From Cyclobacteriaceae bacterium (GTDB lineage Bacteria > Bacteroidota > Bacteroidia > Cytophagales > Cyclobacteriaceae), in assembly GCA_029861825.1 (NCBI GenBank), contig JAOTYN010000180.1, forward strand, positions 1 to 8,147: 8,147 bases of DNA, written 5' to 3'. Position numbers and translations under genes: made by a program. Position 1 is the stretch's first letter. Each line of letters starts with the position of its first letter. The notes under the pieces are model-generated. The model searched no databases, was not told the DNA's origin, and worked only from the letters and a program-made list of their open reading frames with translations. Positions 1-6,975 of the stretch are shown piece after piece.

Positions 1-1
1 A

Positions 2-301
2 TATCACCAAGATTGTGAGAGCGTAGAACCAGAAGGAACCCCTTGGGGTAATGTAAAAGGAATGGAAGCCATACACCAAAAAGGGCAACAGTGGGCCAGC
101 TCTATCGAGGAATTCCACGGCATAGAGGTAAGCGACCCCCTGGTGGCCGGTGATTTCTTCTCCGTACGCATGCAAACCGATACTACCTTTAAGGGTATGG
201 GTAGGACGAAATTCGAAGAGTTGTGCATGTACCAAGTGAAAGATGGAAAAATTGTCAAGGAACAATTTTTCTATACGCCTATGCCTGAGCCTCAAACATA
301 G
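2..301 (+). CDS. SnoaL/NTF2-like domain protein, 5'-truncated by window edge
   Basis: This is the C-terminal 99 residues of a small alpha+beta-barrel protein of the SnoaL-like/NTF2-like superfamily. The frame is open from base 2, so the true start lies upstream; the ATG at 62 is internal, because the family-like segment WGNVKGMEAI runs across it. Visible family traits are a polar segment with tryptophan and glycine before the helix around MEAIHQKGQQW, a strand ending in GDFFSVRM, and the closing strands EELCMYQVKDGKIVKEQFFY, the usual end of such domains, where the acidic or polar pocket residues sit on curved strands. Full members are roughly 115-140 residues, so about 20-35 are missing. Members may be enzymes (isomerase, cyclase) or mere ligand-binding domains, and no substrate can be inferred. 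It ends in TAG and converges on the next gene with a 33-bp gap. Confidence 0.8.
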   Translation, partial: YHQDCESVEPEGTPWGNVKGMEAIHQKGQQWASSIEEFHGIEVSDPLVAGDFFSVRMQTDTTFKGMGRTKFEELCMYQVKDGKIVKEQFFYTPMPEPQT

Positions 302-334
302 GCAAGCCTAAATCCGAATTCGACATAGAAAGGT

Positions 335-865
335 CTATTTCCTCAGCTCTAGTCGGAAACCATACACCTGCAGTGTTCCCTGAATGAAATCAAGATCAGG
401 GGACCGCTTAAAGCCTAATTTCTCATACATGGCCCAGGCTATCTTCATGGTTTTTGTGGTATGGATGATGATTTGAGAATGGTTTTGGACTTTGGCTTTG
501 TCAATACAAGCTTGGCTTAATGCACGGCCTACGCCCATCCCTCTAGCTTGGGGATTAACCGCCAATAATCGAAATCCAGCAGCTTCCTTTTCTAATGGCG
601 CCGCTCCACCCGAACCATAATACGCCATATTGCTAAAATAAACTAGGCCTCCCAGCAGGTCGCCATTGTTGGACAAAGCCACTAACAACTCTGCACCGGG
701 CTTTTCAGTAAAATCTCCGATATTGGCCAGCAAGTTGTAGTAGGCAGGCTGTTGTTCCCTGCTAGGGAACCCGTTCAGTTGAGAATACACCTCTACCATG
801 AGCTGTCCCAAGGGAACAAATTCATGCTTTTGAGCATTCCTTATATGAATTTCTCCTTTTGACAT
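335..865 (-). CDS. GNAT family N-acetyltransferase
   Basis: A 176-residue cytoplasmic acetyltransferase of the Gcn5-related (GNAT) fold that would transfer acetyl from acetyl-CoA to an amine; the acceptor is unknown. The N-terminal strand IHIRNAQKHEF (6-16) matches the usual opening of the domain. Motif A is complete at about 98-114: strand FRLLAV followed by the pyrophosphate-binding loop Q-A-R-G-M-G-V-G-R (106-114), fitting R/Q-x-x-G-x-G/A. Motif B ends with MYEKLGFKRS (146-155), the characteristic C-terminal tyrosine/leucine/glycine signature. The length is normal for a single GNAT domain. A glycine-rich insertion AYYGSGGAAP (81-90) lies before motif A and may be a substrate loop. The ATG at 863-865 is chosen; an AAGGAAGGGG stretch lies about 10 bases upstream, one of the few SD-like sequences in this window. 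It stands alone, divergent from the metallopeptidase gene. Confidence 0.9.
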   Translation of the reverse strand: MSKGEIHIRNAQKHEFVPLGQLMVEVYSQLNGFPSREQQPAYYNLLANIGDFTEKPGAELLVALSNNGDLLGGLVYFSNMAYYGSGGAAPLEKEAAGFRLLAVNPQARGMGVGRALSQACIDKAKVQNHSQIIIHTTKTMKIAWAMYEKLGFKRSPDLDFIQGTLQVYGFRLELRK

Positions 866-883
866 GAAACCCTGACCCCTTCC

Positions 884-912
884 TTGTCTTAATATATAAT
901 AATGTAAATTGA
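884..912 (+). promoter_or_regulatory. weak candidate -33/-7 promoter for the metallopeptidase operon
   Basis: TTG at 884-886, an 18-nt spacer, then TAAATTGA at 905-912, which matches TAnnTTTG at four of six fixed bases. Transcription would begin near 918, giving a leader of about a dozen bases before the ATG at 930. That ATG has no SD but is preceded by an A/T-rich stretch, as is common in Bacteroidota. Confidence 0.25.
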
Positions 913-927
913 AAATATAAACTCCAA
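899..927 (-). promoter_or_regulatory. weak candidate -33/-7 promoter for the GNAT gene
   Basis: On the minus strand a TTG (925-927) is separated by 18 nt from TACATTAT (899-906), a four-of-six match to the Bacteroidota -7 box TAnnTTTG. It overlaps the candidate promoter of the divergent gene. The match is weak and the region is very AT-rich, so it could arise by chance. Confidence 0.2.
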
Positions 928-929
928 AT

Positions 930-1649
930 ATGAAGCTTCTGATAAGATTGGTCTTACTACTATCATCGGGGTTAATATTTCTGGCATTGGCAGTGGTGAT
1001 TCAAAATGTGGATCCGCACCAAGAAATACCCACTACGGAGACCTATACATTTGCTGATACCCTGGCCTATGACCAATACGATTTGGATAGCCTAATAGCC
1101 ATGATTGGAGATAATAAAGGTCTGCCTCCGGGTTTTGAGGTGGCTGCTGCTATTGCATATACCGCGTATCCTCAACTAAAGGATGTAAATATCGATATGG
1201 TATTTACACAAGGGGGAGCACCGATGATGGCCAGCCTTGATATTTGGTCTTTGTTTGGGTCCAGGAATGGCCGACGCTATAAGATTCTATTGAATGATTC
1301 CAAAGACACCTATTTTGATCCTATCTTATTGCGCAACTTACCTTTTGACGCGCAAGTGGGTATTTTAGCCCATGAGTTGGGTCATGTGGCGTACTATCAT
1401 CAGCTGAATCTTCTGGAATTTGGGAAATGGGGGTTTAGTTATTTGCAAAGCGATGAATATCACGCCGCTCATGAGCGCAGCACGGACTTAATGCCTGTTT
1501 ATCATGGATTAGGCAGCCAGATCTACCAATATGCCTACTACGTCCGTCATGATCCCAAAGGAGGAGAGTTGTATAAAGGAGCAAAGGAGTTTATTGACAA
1601 GTATTACATGACCGATAAAGAACTTTGGAATGTGATAAAATCGGAATAG
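930..1649 (+). CDS. membrane-anchored HExxH zinc metallopeptidase
   Basis: A 239-residue protein with an N-terminal signal anchor: positive start MKLLIR, then a hydrophobic helix at about 5-24, with the rest predicted on the extracytoplasmic side. The zinc-binding helix is ILAHELGHVAYYH, with H148 and H152 as ligands and E149 as the catalytic base. The third ligand is not the metzincin histidine, because position 158 is Q. Acidic candidates lie about 30-34 residues downstream in HERSTDLMPVYHGLG (E182 or D186), a gluzincin-like arrangement resembling M48 and related peptidases. The exact family is not recognised. The region between the anchor and the active site (about 45-140) may hold the substrate cleft. 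The end of this gene and the start of the next are one base apart, so the two are very likely co-translated. Substrate and physiological role are unknown; membrane-proximal protein processing or turnover is a reasonable inference. Confidence 0.8.
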   Translation: MKLLIRLVLLLSSGLIFLALAVVIQNVDPHQEIPTTETYTFADTLAYDQYDLDSLIAMIGDNKGLPPGFEVAAAIAYTAYPQLKDVNIDMVFTQGGAPMMASLDIWSLFGSRNGRRYKILLNDSKDTYFDPILLRNLPFDAQVGILAHELGHVAYYHQLNLLEFGKWGFSYLQSDEYHAAHERSTDLMPVYHGLGSQIYQYAYYVRHDPKGGELYKGAKEFIDKYYMTDKELWNVIKSE

Positions 1650-1650
1650 C

Positions 1651-2193
1651 ATGATACCTGAACTGAACCATGTTCTCTTCTATTTTGCGGCATTGTTTGC
1701 GGTCAATATCACCATTATCAGTGAGGAAAGCACCCTGTTGATAGACCGTACTCAAAACACTGCCCGGATCGAATATTATGGGCTTATCACTCCTGAAAAA
1801 GACGCTAAACTTGTAGAGGCTGCTTTGCAGGGTATAATTCAGTCTGAACAATTAGATGATTATTATACTCCTATGCAGTTGCTTTCTTTGAATTTTTACC
1901 AAAAAGGCCAGAAGATCAACGCCGAGCTGAACTTTACGTTTTCAGACCAAGATGCTTTATGGGAGCTCCTGTATTTCAGTAAAGTTGAGCAGGGGCAACC
2001 CGCGTATGTAATACTTGAACAAGAGAAGCTGATCGCGACCAATGGAAAGTTAGTAAAAGCACAAAACCTGGAATACATTCAATGGGATAACCAAAGTCCT
2101 GAAATCCGCCTGAGTTTGCGTTTACGAAAATCTGTAGCGGGTAGGGACAGCATGGTCAGTTTAACCAATTATTGGCAGGTAGCAACCCGTTGA
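1651..2193 (+). CDS. exported protein of unknown function, coupled to the metallopeptidase
   Basis: A 180-residue protein that I do not recognise. It begins with a hydrophobic stretch (about 8-23, VLFYFAALFAVNITII), which could be a signal peptide or an anchor but lacks the usual positive n-region. The remainder is soluble and looks mainly beta-stranded: STLLIDRTQNTARIEYYGLI (27-46), INAELNFTF (89-97), PAYVILEQEKLIATNG (117-132) and IRLSLRLRK (152-160), with a helix around 48-64. No cysteines and no obvious catalytic motif are present. The ATG lies one base after the stop of the metallopeptidase gene, with only a poor SD (CGGAAT), so its translation probably depends on ribosomes terminating upstream. 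An earlier in-frame ATG at 1630 is followed at once by TGA and cannot be used. The pairing suggests an accessory or substrate-presenting partner, or simply a co-regulated envelope protein. Confidence 0.75.
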   Translation: MIPELNHVLFYFAALFAVNITIISEESTLLIDRTQNTARIEYYGLITPEKDAKLVEAALQGIIQSEQLDDYYTPMQLLSLNFYQKGQKINAELNFTFSDQDALWELLYFSKVEQGQPAYVILEQEKLIATNGKLVKAQNLEYIQWDNQSPEIRLSLRLRKSVAGRDSMVSLTNYWQVATR

Positions 2194-2197
2194 ATTT

Positions 2198-2220
2198 AGC
2201 ACTGGTATCAATTCAGTGTT
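2198..2220 (+). terminator. weak hairpin after the metallopeptidase operon
   Basis: Arms AGCACTG (2198-2204) and CAGTGTT (2214-2220) can form a 7-bp stem with one G-U pair and a 9-nt loop, starting five bases after the stop codon. There is no T-run directly behind it, so it may act as a 3'-end processing or stability hairpin instead of an intrinsic terminator. A second small hairpin (CCGA at 2250-2253 with TCGG at 2262-2265) lies in the same 124-bp convergent gap. Confidence 0.3.
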
Positions 2221-2317
2221 CAGCCCTTACCACAATCCTTAATGGCCAACCGATTTCATGGTCGGGTTTGAGTTTCGGTACTTCTTTTTAGCCCTTGATC
2301 ATTTTAACATAAAGGAC

Positions 2318-3280
2318 TTACTCAAAATCACTGAAGTCAAACTCCAAAGCCTGACGGTCCCAGCTTCCGGTATTCGCTGCTGCTTCATAGGTAGATTGCA
2401 GAAAACCCATCAATGCGGAGTGAGGGTCGGCAGCCGAGCTCACCGCCGCATATGGCAAGAAAAATTCACCCATTTCCTTACTAAAAAAAGCTTCCTGAGG
2501 TTCTACCGGTTGTTGCCCGAAAGCCTCAGGTGTTGGGTAGCAATAGGCGTAAAAAGCTGGTTGGGGAAAATCTTCATTGCCCGGCCAAAACCCACAACTG
2601 CTAACCTCATGGGAATAAGCTTCCTGCATCACTCTCAAAGGGATGTTGGGCATTCCTCCTGGATGCTTAGGTGCCTGACGGCCAGAGAATCGGGTTACCG
2701 CCAGATCAAATGCTCCCCAAAACAAATGCACTGGACTGCACTTGCCTATAAATCGGGCCCGGAACTCCTGGAACACTTTATGCACCTCTATGAAAGCCTT
2801 CCATAATAGTTGCATTTCGTGATGGTCATAGTGCTGCTCCCGATGATCTTCAGCAAAGGGAATGGCAGGATCCAGTTCATTGGGTGCCCCATGGATCTGC
2901 ACCGGAATATGAAGGTCCTGAAGCTTTTCAAGAACCTCTAGGTAGAAGTGGGCTACCGGCTGACTCCTCAGCTCCACATGAGTATTTCTTCCATCACTAG
3001 TAGACAGTATTAGCTGGTTCTGTAGGAAGTCGAATTCAATCTCGAATATCCCTTTTTCATAGGGCACACTTGATGTGGTAAAACCCCGGGGTGTCACATA
3101 CAGACTTACATGCCAGGAATGGTTTAGCCAGGGCATTTTCCGCAAACGGATCTTCCCCACGATTTGTGTCCAGAGATGAACCAGTGAAACAGTTTCTTTA
3201 TAGTGATGATAATTGAGTTCTGGCCAGAGTGATTGCATACCGTTGATATTTGGTCCGTTATTAAATGTACTAAAATTCAT
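2318..3280 (-). CDS. DUF5996 family protein
   Basis: A 320-residue protein that matches, along nearly its whole length, the conserved family of unknown function DUF5996 as I recall it. Diagnostic stretches are LWPELNYHHYKETVSLVHLW (18-37), QIVGKIRL (39-46), NHSWHVSLYVTPRGFTTS (53-70), FEIEFDF (79-85), the block FRARFIGKCSPVHLFWGAFD (173-192), FSGRQAP, EAYSHEVSSCGFWPG (220-234), FYAYCYPTPEAF, and the terminal FLQSTYEAAANTGSWDR. No signal peptide or membrane helix is seen, so it is probably cytoplasmic. Conserved His, Cys and Glu residues (H54, H57, C181, H185, H224, E225) would suit a metal or catalytic site, but this is inference. The ATG at 3278-3280 is kept although the family core only begins near residue 16; the alternative M15 has no better upstream signal, and the promoter at 3317-3346 fits the longer form. 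It is divergent from the Tricorn gene. Confidence 0.85.
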   Translation of the reverse strand: MNFSTFNNGPNINGMQSLWPELNYHHYKETVSLVHLWTQIVGKIRLRKMPWLNHSWHVSLYVTPRGFTTSSVPYEKGIFEIEFDFLQNQLILSTSDGRNTHVELRSQPVAHFYLEVLEKLQDLHIPVQIHGAPNELDPAIPFAEDHREQHYDHHEMQLLWKAFIEVHKVFQEFRARFIGKCSPVHLFWGAFDLAVTRFSGRQAPKHPGGMPNIPLRVMQEAYSHEVSSCGFWPGNEDFPQPAFYAYCYPTPEAFGQQPVEPQEAFFSKEMGEFFLPYAAVSSAADPHSALMGFLQSTYEAAANTGSWDRQALEFDFSDFE

Positions 3281-3300
3281 ATATTTCTAATACAGTCAGC

Positions 3301-3330
3301 CTGTTTGATCAAACCACAAGATTAAGTGTG
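3301..3330 (+). promoter_or_regulatory. candidate promoter for the Tricorn gene
   Basis: TAAGTGTG at 3323-3330 matches five of six fixed bases of the -7 box TAnnTTTG. Nineteen bases upstream is CTG (3301-3303), two of three for the -33 TTG. A start near 3337 would leave a leader of about 32 nt. It overlaps the minus-strand promoter, so the two genes may compete for polymerase. Confidence 0.3.
3303..3314. promoter_or_regulatory. perfect 12-bp palindrome, possible operator
   Basis: GTTTGATCAAAC is a perfect inverted repeat in the 88-bp gap between the divergent DUF5996 and Tricorn genes. It lies at the predicted transcription start of the minus-strand gene and between the -33 and -7 positions of the plus-strand candidate promoter. 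This is the position expected of an operator controlling both genes. No regulator gene is nearby, so the binding protein is unknown. Confidence 0.35.
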
Positions 3331-3346
3331 CAGATTCAGTTACCAA
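3317..3346 (-). promoter_or_regulatory. candidate -33/-7 promoter for the DUF5996 gene
   Basis: On the minus strand TTG (3344-3346) is followed by exactly 19 nt and then TAATCTTG (3317-3324). This matches the Bacteroidota consensus TTG-N19-TAnnTTTG with the -33 box complete and five of six fixed bases in the -7 box. The predicted start near 3310 gives a leader of about 30 nt. Confidence 0.5.
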
Positions 3347-3368
3347 TTAATCACACAAAACAAACCTC

Positions 3369-6300
3369 ATGAATCCTAAAGCATCATTCCCACTGGCCTT
3401 CCTAAAAATCATCGTTATTTGGTTGGTATTCTTGCCGTTCTGCACCAATGCCCAAGGTGTTGAGGGTTATTACCGGTTTCCATCTGTTCACGACAACACT
3501 GTAGTATTCACTGCCGAAGGTGATATTTGGAAGGTAAACTTATCAGGTGGATTAGCTCAGCGTTTAACTACTCATGCCCAGGAAGAGCGTAATCCTGTCA
3601 TTTCACCGGATGGTACCACGCTGGCTTTTACAGCCAGCTACGAAGGACCCAGGGAGGTCTACACCATGCCTTTGACCGGGGGGCTCCCGCACAGGTGGAC
3701 CTATGAGGGGGAGACCTCCATGGTAAACGGCTGGACTCCTGACGGCAAAATCGTATACGACACCAGGGCTTATTCCACTCTACCTGATCGTCAATTGGTG
3801 ACTATTGATCTATCCACTAAAGTAAAGCAGAGGATCCCCTTAAGTCAGGCCAGTGAGGCAACCTTTAACCAAAGTGGAAATACGGTCTTTTTTGTGCGTC
3901 CAGCCTTTCATGGCAATGTCACTAAAAGATACAAAGGCGGAACTGCCCGCCAAATCTGGAAATATACTGAAGGTGACGTTGAGGCCGTAAAACTGACTAC
4001 TGATTATATAGGAGAAAGTCATCACCCTATGTGGTTTCAGGACAGGGTCTACTTCATAAGTGATCGAGACGGTATCATGAATTTATGGTCTATGGACGAC
4101 AGCGGCGCCGATTTACAGCAACACACTTCTCATAAAGGATTTGACGTGCGAACCGCAAGTTTACATCAAGGCAACATTGTTTATCAACTGGGCGCAGACC
4201 TTAGGCGATACCACATTGCTAACGGAGATCATCAGAAAATTAACATCCGACTCCCTTCGGATCTGGATCAATTGCGGGAAAAATGGGATGCTAAACCCAC
4301 CCGGTTCATTAGCTCTGTTGAGCCCAGCCCTAAGGGAGATAAGATTGTGGTCACCGCTAGGGGGCGGTTGTTTGTTTTCCCCACCAAAACCGGTCGAATG
4401 GTGGATTTCACCCATAAAAAAGACGTGCGCTTTAGAGATGCGGTTTTTTCTCACGACGGTAAAAAAATTATCACATTGTCGGACGAAACTGGGGAGTTTG
4501 AATTTGTGCGATTGCCGGCGAATGGAATTGGAAGTGGTACAAAAGTTTCTAGTGATGGAAAAATACTTCGATTCCGTGGTATACCCTCACCGGATGGCAA
4601 ATGGATCGCTTACGACGATCTTGACGCAAATATGTATGTACTAAACGTCGCTACAGGAGTTAGTCGCAAAATATCCAACAATCAGGAGGGCATCAGGACC
4701 TTTTCTTGGTCGCCCGATAGTAAATGGATGGCTTTTGTACAGAATGCCTACAATACCATGGCTCAAATATTCCTTCACGAGCTTGGCACCGGCGCCACCT
4801 TTCCCATTACTACCGATCGCGCAAACAGCCTCTATCCGCAATGGAGCCCCGATGGCAAATTTATTTATTTTCTTTCCGACAGGAGCTTCACCACCCTGGT
4901 AGGATCACCTTGGGGTACCCGGCAGCCGGAACCATACTTTGATGCAAGTGAAAAACTATACTATCTGCCGCTCCAAACCAAAAACCGTTCTCCCTTCAGG
5001 GATGATGATGAGTTGAAGCCACAGGAGAAGGATAAGACTGAAAATGATAATAAAAAGGAGTCAACTGTGACCGTCACAATTGATAGAAACAACATCCAAC
5101 AGCGAATCATAGAAGTACCCGTTGATCCTGGAAACTATGCAAATCTAGGTGTTACGGATAAAGCCATTTACCTCACTACCCGGGAAACAGGGGTGGGTGC
5201 AAAAACTCATTTAGGCGTGATCAAGATCACCAATGATGATCCGAAGGTGAAAAATATGGTAGAGGATATCTCCAACTTCCGTTTAGCCGCTGATGGAGAA
5301 AAGATCCTGGTAGCCCAGAAGAAAAGCTATTACATGATTGATGCCAGTACGGAAAAAGTCAGTGATCTGGATGATCATAAAATCGAGCTTAAGAACTGGA
5401 AATTCCCTATAACTCCACGGGAGGACTGGAAGCAGATCTTCACCGATGCTTGGCGAATGGAAAGGGACTACTTCTATGATAAGAACATGCATGGAGTGGA
5501 CTGGAATGCCATGTATGATAAATACCTGCCGTTAGTGGATCGCATTCTTACGCGTGAAGAGCTATCGGACCTTATCGGACGGTTTGTGGGAGAGCTAGCT
5601 GCCCTACACACCAGTGTACGCGGCGGCGATGTGCGTGAAGATCCTAATCAGGTTTTTGTGGCGCGTTTAGGCGGTCGCTTTAGTCGTGATGTAGCTCAAG
5701 GAGGTTTCCGCATTGATCATATCTACAAAGCCGATCCGGACTACCCGCATGAACGATCACCCTTGGACCAACCGTTCAACGATATCCGAGTAGGGGATGT
5801 AATCACTCAGGTTAACGGTCAACCCGCACTGCCTGCGGTGGATATTGGAGCCCTGATCAGGAATCAGACCGGCAAACAGGTTCGACTTACTATTAAAAGA
5901 GGTACGGCCAACAATGACTTCATAGTGGTGCCTATTGGCAATGCCTACACCTTAAGATATCGGGATTGGCAATACAGCAGGCGATTGGAAGTTGAGCGTC
6001 AAACCCAAGACCAAGTAGGTTATATACACCTTCAGGGTATGGGAAGCAGGGATCTGAACCATTGGTACCGCGAATTCTATCCTGTATTTGACCGTCCGGG
6101 CCTTATTATTGACGTAAGGCATAACGGAGGCGGGAACATTGAAAGCTTTATCTTGGAAAAGCTGCTGAGAAAAGCCTGGATGTATTGGAAAGGCCGCACG
6201 GGGATCCCATATTCGAACATGCAATATGCTTTCAGAGGGCATATCGTGATCCTGGTCAATGAACGAACTGCTTCCGATGGGGAGGCGTTTGCAGATGGAT

Positions 6301-6626
6301 TTAAGAGACTCAATCTAGGAACTGCAATAGGCACCCGTACTTGGGGCGGCGAGATTTGGCTAAGTGGGGTGAATCGATTGACCGACGGAGGGATTGCCAG
6401 GGCTCCCATGTACGGGGTATATGGCCCTGAAGGTGAATGGTTGATCGAAGGACATGGATTTGAACCTGATATAGTGGTGGACAATTTACCTCATTCCACC
6501 TTCAACGGTGAGGATGCCCAACTAAAGGCCGCCATTGATCATTTATTAAAATTAATTGAGGAAGATCCCCGTGAATTGCCAGCGGTGCCGGAATACCCGG
6601 ATAAGTCCTTCAATAATGGCAACTAA
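3369..6626 (+). CDS. secreted Tricorn-like protease, peptidase family S41 with PD40 beta-propellers and PDZ domain
   Basis: A 1085-residue exported serine peptidase of the Tricorn type. A signal peptide covers 1-28 (hydrophobic core 11-24, cleavage TNA|QG). Two beta-propellers follow. The first, about 32-310, has PD40 repeats such as ISPDGTTLAFTA (78-89) and VYFISDRDG (227-235). The second, about 312-675, includes PSPDGKWIAY (406-415), SWSPDSKWMAF (446-456) and QWSPDGKFIYFLSDR (491-505), plus a charged loop at 544-564. The mixed helical C1 domain is about 685-760, PDZ about 793-845, and the S41 core about 882-1055. Catalytic residues by motif are H747 (GELAALHTSVRGGD), S969 (NERTASDGE) and E1027 (WLIEGHGFEPD). 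The length is that of archaeal Tricorn plus a signal peptide. In archaea Tricorn trims peptides in the cytosol; here the signal peptide points to the periplasm or outside, so nutrient peptide or envelope protein degradation is more likely. No SD precedes the ATG. The residue before H747 is Leu, not the Ser of the archaeal enzyme. Confidence 0.92.
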   Translation: MNPKASFPLAFLKIIVIWLVFLPFCTNAQGVEGYYRFPSVHDNTVVFTAEGDIWKVNLSGGLAQRLTTHAQEERNPVISPDGTTLAFTASYEGPREVYTMPLTGGLPHRWTYEGETSMVNGWTPDGKIVYDTRAYSTLPDRQLVTIDLSTKVKQRIPLSQASEATFNQSGNTVFFVRPAFHGNVTKRYKGGTARQIWKYTEGDVEAVKLTTDYIGESHHPMWFQDRVYFISDRDGIMNLWSMDDSGADLQQHTSHKGFDVRTASLHQGNIVYQLGADLRRYHIANGDHQKINIRLPSDLDQLREKWDAKPTRFISSVEPSPKGDKIVVTARGRLFVFPTKTGRMVDFTHKKDVRFRDAVFSHDGKKIITLSDETGEFEFVRLPANGIGSGTKVSSDGKILRFRGIPSPDGKWIAYDDLDANMYVLNVATGVSRKISNNQEGIRTFSWSPDSKWMAFVQNAYNTMAQIFLHELGTGATFPITTDRANSLYPQWSPDGKFIYFLSDRSFTTLVGSPWGTRQPEPYFDASEKLYYLPLQTKNRSPFRDDDELKPQEKDKTENDNKKESTVTVTIDRNNIQQRIIEVPVDPGNYANLGVTDKAIYLTTRETGVGAKTHLGVIKITNDDPKVKNMVEDISNFRLAADGEKILVAQKKSYYMIDASTEKVSDLDDHKIELKNWKFPITPREDWKQIFTDAWRMERDYFYDKNMHGVDWNAMYDKYLPLVDRILTREELSDLIGRFVGELAALHTSVRGGDVREDPNQVFVARLGGRFSRDVAQGGFRIDHIYKADPDYPHERSPLDQPFNDIRVGDVITQVNGQPALPAVDIGALIRNQTGKQVRLTIKRGTANNDFIVVPIGNAYTLRYRDWQYSRRLEVERQTQDQVGYIHLQGMGSRDLNHWYREFYPVFDRPGLIIDVRHNGGGNIESFILEKLLRKAWMYWKGRTGIPYSNMQYAFRGHIVILVNERTASDGEAFADGFKRLNLGTAIGTRTWGGEIWLSGVNRLTDGGIARAPMYGVYGPEGEWLIEGHGFEPDIVVDNLPHSTFNGEDAQLKAAIDHLLKLIEEDPRELPAVPEYPDKSFNNGN

Positions 6627-6718
6627 TTATGTCACCAAGTCCCACTGAGAGATAGGAGTTATACAGAGATCTTGCTCTGTGATGCTCCATCCCTCGGTGA
6701 AACTCCGTGATACAATTA
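6624..6718. repeat. 95-nt imperfect palindrome (long hairpin), probable palindromic intergenic repeat
   Basis: The sequence folds on itself almost end to end. TAATTATGTCAC (6624-6635) pairs with GTGATACAATTA (6707-6718), with one mismatch and one wobble. AGT (6638-6640) pairs with ACT (6702-6704), CACTGAG (6643-6649) with CTCGGTG (6693-6699), GAT (6651-6653) with ATC (6689-6691), GGAG (6655-6658) with CTCC (6685-6688), and ACAGAG (6663-6668) with CTCTGT (6675-6680) around a 6-nt loop. The first three bases are the Tricorn stop codon. The repeated ACAGAG/CTCTGTG/CTCCGTG words recall palindromic intergenic repeats that I have seen in many bacterial genomes; this is memory, and no second copy lies in the window. 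It may also act as the 3'-end hairpin of the Tricorn transcript, though no strong T-run follows. Confidence 0.7.
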
Positions 6719-6726
6719 TTGAAGTT

Positions 6727-6975
6727 CTAATTATTCTGAGGGGTTTTCAATTGCAACATATCCCCAATACCAAAGGCATTATAGATGCCTGAGGTGATTT
6801 GTCCAAGGTTATCATTATATGGTTGAATGTGGTCGCCCATACCCATTTTGTCTACTACGGTTCTGAAAGGGCGTTCACCCGCAGGAGTGTCAACTACGCT
6901 GGCAATAGCATCAGCAACATCTTGAGGGTTTTGTGCGGGGTTGGATGCAAGAGCCCCTTTGACCTGTTTAAGTCA
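6727..6975 (-). pseudogene. C-terminal remnant of a short-chain dehydrogenase/reductase
   Basis: Reading the minus strand from 6972 down to the TAG at 6727-6729 gives about 81 residues that match the C-terminal end of SDR-family NAD(P)-dependent oxidoreductases: NPAQNPQDVADAIASVVD, then TPAGERPFRTVVDKMGMGD, then an IQPYNDNLGQITSGIYNAFG tail. The phrases DVADAI, TPAGxRPFRTVVD and IxPYN are typical of one SDR subgroup. Everything before it is gone: no Rossmann glycine motif (TGxxxGxG), no YxxxK active site, about 200 residues missing. An in-frame TGA (6973-6975) closes the frame, and the only ATG codons inside lie past the conserved start, so no functional protein is expected. The frame is the same as that of the upstream four-TM gene, whose stop lies 24 bases away. 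A deletion that removed the 5' two-thirds of an original downstream gene explains this best. The plus-strand frame opposite it is an artefact. Confidence 0.75.

Noticed and set aside
62..301. A complete 79-residue gene starting at the ATG at 62
   Set aside because: The frame is open to base 2 and the upstream codons continue the SnoaL-like pattern, so the ATG is internal and the gene is truncated by the window edge.
1351..1400. Metzincin (HExxHxxGxxH) assignment for the metallopeptidase
   Set aside because: The position ten residues after the first His is Gln and the glycine is missing; H157 is one residue too early.
2258..2806. Open frame on the plus strand of 182 codons
   Set aside because: It is the antisense of the well-matched DUF5996 gene and shows no domain of its own.
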